Shown here piece by piece: positions 42,101-52,000 of a DNA stretch of 64,000 bases. Source of the stretch: Paracyclopina nana (lineage: Eukaryota > Arthropoda > Copepoda > Cyclopoida > Cyclopettidae). Within the stretch, counting starts at the first letter, position 1. Every line of letters begins with the position of its first letter. The stretch covers positions 8,196,501 to 8,260,500 of the forward strand of contig JAGUCH010000002.1 in the NCBI GenBank assembly GCA_019096065.1. The letters run 5' to 3'. The notes below the pieces were generated by a model, which was not told where the DNA came from, made no database searches, and saw only the letters and a program-made list of their open reading frames with translations. The position numbers and the translations under genes are program-made.

Positions 42101-45100
42101 CCGTGAAAATTAAGTGTATTGGGACATAAACCTGACGATTATTCATCCCCAGAGTAAAGCATGAAATTTAAATGTACTGAGTGGTGTTGGAAAATTCCAG
42201 AGCTGCAATCCATTTAGGGGAATGGCGGGTACAAATCACTCTTAATGTCCTATGAGCAAATTAACAACCTTGTAGTCATGAAACATTGCTAGCAGCAACT
42301 CGACTAGCTTGGGGATAAACCATAAATATAGCACTACTGGTAGTTCACGAGCCATATATTTTCTCTTGCGTTAATAAAAATGTGTGCTGCTCACAATCCT
42401 CATTATCTCTGGCCATAAAAGTGGATAAAAGTAGAGTATTATGAGATTGCCGCCCATTTATCAAGCCGCTATTCTTCGGCCATAAAATAGGTTGCGCGAT
42501 AACGCTCCATTAAAAAAAAATGCGCACAATACCAGCTTTTTAGCGAAACTGAAACTCATTATTACCGCCTAGCAATTACCACACTCGCTTCTTTAACTGA
42601 GAACTTTTGGCATTCCGTTTTTAGCTTTTTTCCAATTAGTTTTCTCAGCGTGAAAGACGGGAAGAAGATTGATTTGACCAAATCTGTTGTTTCTCGGGAG
42701 TTGGACAAGAAGATAAATCTCGGCAGATCTTCCCCCTCATTTATTTCGCGTGACCGTAGCTATTATTCATGCGACACACGCAGTAGATGACCTGGGTCCA
42801 CATTTCACGGGGAATGTTCGCCATTACGCGCAATTTATGGCAGCGTTTGTAAGGCTTAAAATTAACCTCATCTCAGCACCCCATTGAGACTGGAAAGGAA
42901 CAGCTCTGAAAGCTGTTGAGCTAGAAATATGCCCCATAAATGTCAGCTCGAGCTCTACGCCCGGCAAAATAACGTGTGCGCCCCCTATACATTAGGGTAA
43001 AGACTGGTAGAACAAGAAAAATCATGGCATGGCCGCCAGGGAAGACAGGCTTTTTGTTACACCGCCTCTTATTGTCTTCTCTTGACAGGAAAAGTCATCA
43101 ATTACCAGCTGCTGAGCTCCGCCAGCTACCTCAACGCCCACGTTGACGGATCGAAAAGGAGCTCAGGCCCAAGGAACAACCGGTCAAAAAGGCTAATTGA
43201 GATGTCATGGGTAAGACCTTTCTTAAGATGGATGAGGCGAGTAATGTAAGTGGAGAAAAGTAAGCAGTTTGAGCAGTTGCGCGCGTATTAACCTTAATTG
43301 TGCACCAACTAGCATTGTTTAAGGCACTTTTTCAAAAGCTAGGTCTAAGAGACAGTCGGGCTAAGCTGCCAAGCATCAAAGAGAGCTGAAAAGATAATAA
43401 TGTACTACTGCAGAGCACAATAAGCGCAATATGGGTCTTCAGCGCCATTACAGCCATATGTGACATGAACCGATAAACAAGTTTTAGGGTCGATTTTACC
43501 ATTATGAAATGGTGCTGGAGAAGAAGCCGACCGACGACGTCTCGGCCATTACCGTGTGAAATGAGATGAAAACACCATGACAGTGACAGTTTGACGACCT
43601 CAGTCTAAAGTTATGGCCTCTGCCAACACCGAGGAGCGCGCATGGCAGACATTCAATTTAGAACAACGGACTGAGCAAGAGAGAGACACACACACTCCTA
43701 GACATTTGAAAAATTCCAAGATATAGCGCTAGGAATTGTGCCAGAATAAAGAAAAGGAGCATGCTGTAGGCTTTCGTTGGCTCGATGCGTCGTGGAATTG
43801 CTTAGCAGTACGTAGGCTCCGGGTGATGGATCAGGTCTCCTTCGAAAACTGATCTTCCATTGTAATGAAGAAAGGTTGTAATGGATGAGCCTGCGCTGTC
43901 GGTGCATCAATTTCTGTCACCCATTTGTAGCTCCACTCTATTGGGCTTGGACAACAGTAGTTTTCCCCAACTGACCGAGAAGTAGCGAGTTAGTAGTTTT
44001 GTCTCGCTCGCTTGTTTTCGCCCAAAGAAGGATGATGCGAATGAGCGGGGGAGCATCCTTCACCATTTATCTCACTCGATCGTTTTTCGTCAGCCTCAAT
44101 GTCGTGGCAGCGGCCTGAACGCCTCCAAATGACAACACTTGATGACAGGCGCAAGATGAAAGACCCAAAAAGTCTGGAAAAGTCTCGGGAAACGAGATGT
44201 GATCCGTGCCTGGTGATTGATTCTCAGATAATCCTAATGACTCTTTTCGCTAAAAAAGGAGTAGCTAGAAGCATACCATGGTGCTGATGATAATAATGAC
44301 GGTTCATTTTTTCTCTCTCTCCAACTACCGAGCGCCATCATCCGTCAAGAGCTGCGAGGAGCGGGGTGTATGATGATGCCAGCATTGTAAATGAAGCATC
44401 ATCCATCACGGCTCACACAATTGCAGATGACTTGGGCCAGCCCTGTCATCGATGAGGGATCTGCAATTTCAATCTCCTAGAAGAAGAGAGCACAAGATGG
44501 ATGACTTTGGGATGCTTTTCATGCACCATCATAATGATAAATTGCACCCGATCGATCCATTTCCAAGGAGGAGGCCCTTTAAAACTATGAAATTCCTCCG
44601 GGTAATGTTGGCAAAGAAGGAGGGAAGCAAAGATGACCAAGATGATCCAGGAAACCATCCATCAAGAAGGAGCTCGCATTACTACCCATAACGCACTGTG
44701 TGTAATGGATGTGGTATATTGGCGGCCATTGTTGAATTGATGTCATTGATCAATGCAATATGTATACTATGCTCATCTTTTGGCACGGTCCCATTTTTCA
44801 GTGAGCATGTGTTATCCTTTCATGCGGAGACGAAGCCATCCATTTATCTTGTGTGGAGCAGAAGAAACATGCTCAGGATGATTAATGCTCTGGCATTACA
44901 AAGCAATACTATTATTATTTGAGCTCCTCTCCTCGGGATTTCTTCGTTGCTGCTTGAATTTTAACCATGCGCAGCCTATGATAAAGCCATTTGTCACACC
45001 AAACTGCATCATCTGTGGCTCGAGTGACACATTGCTGTGGCACGTGTCACCATGTGTTGGAGGAGTAACCAAATCTCTTTTATACTAGATGCTCTTTGTC

Positions 45101-46859
45101 AGCCAGATGATTCTCATGGCATGAATGCAAAGCCCTAAATGATGACCGACAAAGCCCATTGAGCTGGATGACATGCCTCCTTCTATAGCATTGTACTGTA
45201 TCTGTTTTATTGGTCGTTCCCAACTCGAATAATAAATAGCACGTTGTCGGTAGAAGGCCGCAATCTGCATTCAACCTAGATTGTTATTCATAAATACGTC
45301 AAATTCTAATGGGGGTCAAAGGTTTATGCTTTGTGAGCTGCTGCCGTGCAGCGAGTCGTGACACAAACCGGGCTCCAAATTGCATGCTTCTAATGTCAGC
45401 AGTGCCTCTCAGCTGCACTGGAATGATTTACGTCACATAATCTTGTAGGCCATCCCTAGTTTAATGATAATCCACGCAAGATTTACTTGACATGCTAATT
45501 GTATTGTACATGTATTCGGAACCGTTTTTAGCCGATCCGGACTCCATCTGATCTATTGATTCAAGCGCTTAACTTTAATGGGCAGTCTAATAAATTTTCA
45601 GCCCATGTTCCGTGACTCCCGGCCGTATATTATTTCACACCACGACACCGTGTCTTCATCTCGGAATTGACCTTTCCATATAATGTAATAGATTGCTATA
45701 AATTATTGCTACACAGAACCCTGCCCAACTTTCATGTCATGACAATTCATTTTTATGTCAAGTAATGAACATAAATCTTTCCTCCCCATAGCTCCACTTC
45801 TTTCCAGTTAGCTTGGCGCAAAAGGCAAAGTTTTGGATGCAAACAGGAAGCCACGTCTGGTATTGGGCAACCGGCCTCTGCTCTGCGCAAGCGTGCGGAG
45901 AATATGGCGAGAATATCAATGAACGATTCCTGCAGATAGTAGTGATACTTTTGGCAGGATCATTCATCACTTTTTCAATTACAATCAAGATTACACAAAG
46001 TCATGCTCGGACTATCAATAAAGCAGGCGAACACTTGCTTGCAAATAACGTTGATAATCATCCTCCTTTAATAAAAAAAAAGTTCACGTCACAAATTTTC
46101 AAGGATATCATTTATCAACCACATCTTCCACGAGGTTGACCAATCTCTTGTCTTAGGTACTGCCCAAAAAACAACGAGCACAAAAGGTATAAGTAGTATA
46201 AGGCAGGCCCGTCCACCAAGGCATGCCTTGACGCAACTTTTTTAAGCCTCACGCAACCAAGATTCTGTCATTACTTCGAGGGCGCCACAGTCGTCCAAGT
46301 ACATAAAAAAAGGCGCTAAATTCAAAATCAGATTCTGCTCCCCCTTTGCTCGCGTGAAGTTGAGCGCACGCTAGAGAATGATGCGAGTGACGTATTAATT
46401 TGAGCGACCAGATTTGGCTTTTTTCCCAACAAATTTGCCCTCATTTGACTCTTTCTATAAGTGACAGATTTTTTTCTAATCAAAAAGAGTAGCTCTGTCC
46501 GGTTATTTCCACAGAATTCTATTTATTCTGTCAGAAGCCCTTCCATAGCATAGTTAGACTCCGTGTTTAGATAATTTCAGCTGGTAGTTCACCTTACATT
46601 CTAGATCATCTTGGTATAAGGAACAACAACAACTGTGATGAGCTGGCCCTAGAATTATGTTGCTGCACCCAGAATCTCTATTCAGGCTCGCTGTTGAGAA
46701 GATGATCATGTTGAAAGAAGAACCCAGTTGGAATTCATAGTGCGTAGTGTGAACAGGTTCGAGAATTAATCAAGCTCTTTGAACAGTGATTCACCCTCAA
46801 AACTAGATCCTTCTTCAAGCAAAACGAAAAAGAGATTTGAACGCATAAGAATTGCCAAG
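39196..46859. other. Gene desert 5' of noc, up to the MORN gene (about 7.7 kb)
   Basis: No credible gene. GCCATAAA or its complement at 39665, 41531, 42412, 42479 and 42834, plus many looser CATAAA cores between 41.2 and 43.0 kb, where the motif is densest. GATGGAT/ATCCATC words cluster at 44.3-44.9 kb. A homopurine run of aggagg type lies at 41.40-41.42 kb. Likely regulatory DNA of noc by position; not demonstrated. Confidence 0.45.
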
Positions 46860-48699
46860 ATGTTGGACGCTACCAAGCTTATCATGCTGGCAATTGTAGC
46901 GAAATATGCAGCTGCTCAAGTACAGGAAACTTTTGTGGCCGAGGTGAGCCCTTTAATCTTGCTGGAAAAATCTGCTGGCACTTTATCAGTGATTAATGAA
47001 GTCTAGCAGCAAAATTGGAGCAGAGCGAAACCTGCTGTTGGCATTGTGTTGCAGGCTAAAAGTGACAGTCAGCTCTCGCATGTACGCGAGGCCATGCTAA
47101 TCTAGCTGCTGTTGGCTTTTCTCAATTAGCTCACTATCATGGTGAAAAAGCAGGTGACAACACCCATTATTTATGAGCTCGATACCATCAGGTTTTGCAT
47201 TCATGCATTCTGTTAATTAGCACAGCGTTTTTCTAAATTGCTGTGGTGCGCTTTAATCAATAAACGAAGCTCACGAGCTGTCCAGTCCCAATTTTTTAAA
47301 GCATCAATCACCTCCTGCTCACAATGGCTTCAAAACTGAAACACTTCTATTCACGTCAACATTTTTTTAGCACATGCAATCTCGCATCTTTGTTGGAGGG
47401 CACCCTGCTGATTTCAAGATAAACAAGTAGTATTTTCAGCTTCCTGAGAGCCCCGGGAGATTGGTATTGGAATTCAATTAGGGCTGGTATTATTAATAAG
47501 GCAATCGCTCATGGTGTCATGTCAAGCTTCATTTGTCATGCATTCTTTGAGCAATAAGTCTGGCCATGAGCCAATTCCTGAGCTTACAAAAAATGAAAGT
47601 GCAATCAAGAGAACTGAGTGTCAACAGCACACCAGATGTCCCTGACGACTACTTAAAAGTGTTGACATTTTGCAGATATTTTACAACAAAGATGACTTGA
47701 ACTCTGGCTTATACGAGGGCACAGTTCTCGGCCGTAAGTTGTTCACAAGCTCTGCTATTCCACATGGCCAAGGTACGATGTACTACTTCAGGACCGACAA
47801 GTTTCAAAGGGTCAACTATACTGGCGATTGGGTCAGGGGAACAAGAGAGGGTAATGGGACAACGCACTTCAGAGATGGAAGCGTGTACACAGGTACTCAT
47901 ATCAATATGTCACTCAATTTGTTATGATTAGGACGTTTTAAGCATGCGACATCTGGTAGCTCTGCTTCCGTCCAACAAATGTAAACAAAGACGCTCGGAG
48001 CGTAGCCGGAACTGTGAAACCATAAAATTAGAGGAAATTATGGCTGTTTACACACCAGCTCGCTCAAAGTGCTCATAAGCCATTTCTCAGCGTCTGGATT
48101 ACTTCTCTCTGTGTAAATCGTGATGTTGGCTAACATAAACATCATCCTCTTGTTCTTCCATCAGGAGAATACAAAGATGGAGTGGAAGAAGGAGAGGGCG
48201 CCATAACATATGCTGATGGCAACGTGTTGGACGGTGAATTTGCAAATGGCAAGATCCATGGGAATGCCGTGTTTCGCTACCCAAATGGAGACCAAAGAGA
48301 GGGCTTTTTAAGGAAAACGTCCTTGATGGCCAAGTCATTTACACCAAAGACAACGGCATGATCATCATCGAGCTTTGGAAAAACGGAGTCAAAATTCCTG
48401 ATCATGAGGAAATTGTCAGAGAGGGATCGACGACGAGCACCCAATCTACAGTTGCCATCGCCGATGACAATGAAGTTGAGAGAACTACAGCTCAGTTTGA
48501 CTTGTCAGTTTTGAGAAATGCCATCAGATCCGGAGACAGAAATCTGAGTTTCAAGTCTTTCGAGAGTGATGGAGGCCAAGACTCGATAGAGCGACCGAGA
48601 AGTCCTCCGTCCAACACAGATGCACGAGCTCTTCGAATTCTGACTGATCAAGAGAGTAGGAATAATTTGTTGGCCATATTCAGGCGAGTCAATGGCTAG
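46860..48699 (+). CDS. MORN-repeat protein with signal-like N-terminus, frame interrupted in the last exon
   Basis: Exons 46860-46943, 47676-47892 and 48165-48699; introns 732 and 272 bp with good GT-AG sites. Exon 1 encodes a hydrophobic, signal-like start (MLDATKLIMLAIVAKYAAAQ). Exons 2-3 carry MORN repeats: 'YEGTVLGRK', 'GQGTMYYF', 'YTGDWVRGTREGNGTTHFRDGSVYTG', 'GEYKDGVEEGEGAITYADG', 'LDGEFANGKIHGNAVFRYPNGD'. MORN repeats bind membranes or act as scaffolds; the cellular role here is unknown. In exon 3 the MORN frame at the 5-T run 48305-48309 shifts by one base. Upstream frame ends soon after, while the next frame continues with plausible MORN sequence ('KENVLDGQVIYTKDNG') and a polar tail to the stop at 48697-48699. 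This is either a homopolymer sequencing error or a true frameshift. A retrotransposon lies 45 bp past the stop. Confidence 0.75.
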
Positions 48700-48744
48700 C
48701 TTGACTATGTAAAGGAGCCGCCGTTTCCAAGAATTAGTAATACA

Positions 48745-48889
48745 TGTGTAAAATATTATCTGGTAACTCTGCGCGATGATCGATTACGTATGTAAATAAA
48801 CAAACAGGATCAGTTCCACAAAAATCATCAAACCATTCACATCGTTCTAAGTATTTATTTTTCTCGTTCGTCAATAGATTTCCGAAACA
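48745..48889 (+). repeat. 5' LTR of the Pao/BEL element
   Basis: 145 bp, begins tgtgtaaaat and ends ccgaaaca. By eye identical to the 3' copy at 58482-58626. Very short for an LTR, but within the Pao/BEL range. Preceded by the target duplicate ATACA. Confidence 0.95.
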
Positions 48890-48890
48890 A

Positions 48891-48908
48891 TGGCGCCCAA
48901 CGTTGTTC
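48891..48908 (+). promoter_or_regulatory. Primer-binding site of the Pao/BEL element
   Basis: tggcgcccaacgttgttc starts one base after the 5' LTR. TGGCGCCCAACGT-type sites are common in Pao/BEL elements and would pair with a host tRNA 3' end; the tRNA species was not determined. Confidence 0.75.
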
Positions 48909-49000
48909 GGGTATAACCGCGTTTATGTCTCCGTTTACTTACAGTCAAATATCACGGATCAATCGGATTCGCGTCGATTTGACTCCCAATAATTGCCTCC

Positions 49001-52000
49001 ATGTCGGCCCCAACTTCGCCACGTGGCCCATCTCCGGCACCCCCGGACCAAGCTCAACTGGATGATCTGCACAAGAAATATCAGGCTACAAATTCGAAAT
49101 TCGGAACCAGGAGCAAGGAATTCTACGCAGCACTCAATGACCCCGACGTTGACCTTGGTCGACTATCCACGGCGTTTGATGTTGTCAAGGAGGCCTTCCA
49201 AAACAAAGAAGATGCTTGCACGCTGTACATGCAAGCAGCAGTTGGCATCGGCAGCCAAGATCATCGATACAAATCCTGCGAGAAAACTTTGGCTATTCAC
49301 TGCGACAAAATGAAGACAATGGCTGAGGACTTCACATCGCGAAAGGAACTTCTTGAGGAAGAGCTTCATCGAGCGGTAGCACAATCCGGATCGGAGAGTA
49401 AATTATTCGACGAAACTTTTCTTGTCCAACGGAAACAATTAAAATCAAATAAAAGCGGGCAATATGAATCGGCGTATGTCGCGGTTAGGGATGAAATGGT
49501 CGCGCTCTGCACTGAGGACACCGCAGTCATAAATAATAAAGAAGAAGTAGCTCGTCGGTATGCAACTTTGCAAAAATTTGAACAAAATCGCGTCAAAGCA
49601 GCCACACAGTGGCTCACATGTGCAATTTACGTGGACGAAACATATTATCAGAAGGCTGTCGAGATAACTGATCAAGACCGCGTAGTTCTTCATTCGTGGT
49701 TAACATATTACGCGTCACTCAAACCGGTAGAGCAGACAACGTTGAACATTAGCTCCATCACACTCGCTCAACCAAGAACGGGCGCGTTTCCAAGGCCTGG
49801 ATCGACTAGCGACTCCGTTAACGAGACAGTGCACATAGACACGTCGGTGCCGCCGCCAAACATGATTAGGTTCTCGTCCACTACCAACGACTCCGCACAG
49901 CGTATCTCCACGCAATTTCACAATAGCTCGGTCAGGGACATCCTTTCGCGCAGTTCTATCATGGAATCGATTGCAGGCACGCACAAAAACTGCGGCACGA
50001 TTGTTGAACGCATGGAAGGTGAGGAAGACTCGGCTTTTGTTAACCCAAAGGAAACCCACGGTAAGAAGAACCCGTCAAACTTGCAGAAGATTGATGGCAA
50101 AGACGTCACAGTGGTCAAGGAGTTTCTGAAAGCGTTTGAATGCAAGGTTCACAGGAACACTCGCTATGGATGGGACGAAAAATATTTCGAGTTATTGGAT
50201 CACTTGGAGCACCCCGCACGGCAGTGCGTGGCCCTGTTTCACCCAACTAAGGAGGGCTATTTGCTGGGTCTACAAGCTCTGGAAACGCGATATGCTTCGT
50301 TCAAAACTCACCAGGGAGCAATCTGGGCAAAAATAGGAGCAACATCTATCGACATCAATAACCTGTCATCTATTCAAGAGGTCAAATACTCCGCCATGGA
50401 ACTGCTCGCCAATTCAGATCGTGCTTGTTATGCAGCTATGGGCGCATCATTGGTCTCTAGCTTCGAAGTCAAAATGACCCCCTATACCAGACGAAGTTGG
50501 AATGATTTCCTTCTTGCAAAAGGCCGTGACGCTGAATGCCCAAACATTGAAGACTTCCAAGACTGGTGTCGACATCTGGAGACATTGGAAGCAAAAGAAC
50601 TAATCATTAAGAAGCAGTCAATCACCAAAACTGGCCATCAAAAGCCAGCCGCGGCTACAAGAGTAGCAGCCACCGTGCCTGATCCGGAAGGTACGGAAAT
50701 TGAAGATCCGGATTCTGAAGACAATGAAGATCTAGGCCTCTATGATGAACTATTCGCTTGTGCTGCAGTCACTGACGATGGTACATTTGTCGGTTGCCCT
50801 TTGTGCGACAAAGACAACGTGCCCGCGGATCATAAGCTTCCAAATTGCCGTGTCATGCAGGTCCTCATCCCGTCGGAAAGACAATCAATCGTAAGGAGAA
50901 CAAGGTCATGTCGAAAATGCCTTCTAGGAAAACATTTCGCTTCTAATTGTAAATCAACTATTTCCTGTCAGACATGCAATAAAGATCACCACACGTTGTT
51001 GCACCGTTACCCTCGACAGCTCATTTCTTCAACTTCCGCGCTCGCCACCCCCTTGTCTCGGGCTCAATACCGAGTAATCCCGTTGGAGATCTCGTGTTCA
51101 CCGGATTTTCGTCGTTTTGAAGTAGTCAATTGCAGCCTTGATGATCACGCAGGGGAGTCATTTATCGAGGAGTCCTTGGCAAGACAACTTGGTTGCAAAC
51201 TCCAGCCTCAGTCGCAGCGAGTCAGCTTCATTGATCGCACGGTGCTAATGCAAAATTATCGCACATCGATCTACATTCGTGCAATAGGTTCGGGCACAAT
51301 TACGAAAGTTACTCCTAGCACATCCAACTCGTTCACGAAGGGCGTACAACCACCAAACATTGAACAGTTGCAGGAACATTACGCTCATCTACGACACATT
51401 CCCTTTCATCAATATGAGAAAAAACCATGCCAATTGCTACTAGGTTTGGATAATTCACATCTCCAAGTTGCTGTTCAAGGCGACATTACTGGAGCAGCTG
51501 ATGAACCCATTGCAAGATTGACGAGACTGGGCTGGACAGTTGTCCACTGTAGTCCAAAATCAAAAAATCATGTACTGGCATCAGTCATTGATCCGACAGA
51601 CGTGGAGCAGCACATCCAGAAAATATGGCAATACGAGGAGCTCCCATGCAGCGTCAATAAACGGCTTATTTCAAAGGATGACCTCACGGCGGAATCCATA
51701 GTTCGAGACGGCCTGTTCAAGGAAAATGGTCACCTGGGCACTCGTGTCCCATTCAAGTCATTCCCGATGAAACCAAATCTGCCTAAAAACTATTACCAAG
51801 TCCTCAAATGGCAGAACGCGCACGAAAAAGAATTAATGCGGGACGAAAGTAAGTGGTCTCAATACGTCGCTAATTTCGATGAGTGGTTGCGTGAAAAATA
51901 CATTATTCCTTGCGATGCGAATATCCATGAGAGCTTCTTCATTCCATGTTTCGCTGTCATCAGAGACGATTCCACCACAATGAAACTTCGGGTAGTCACT

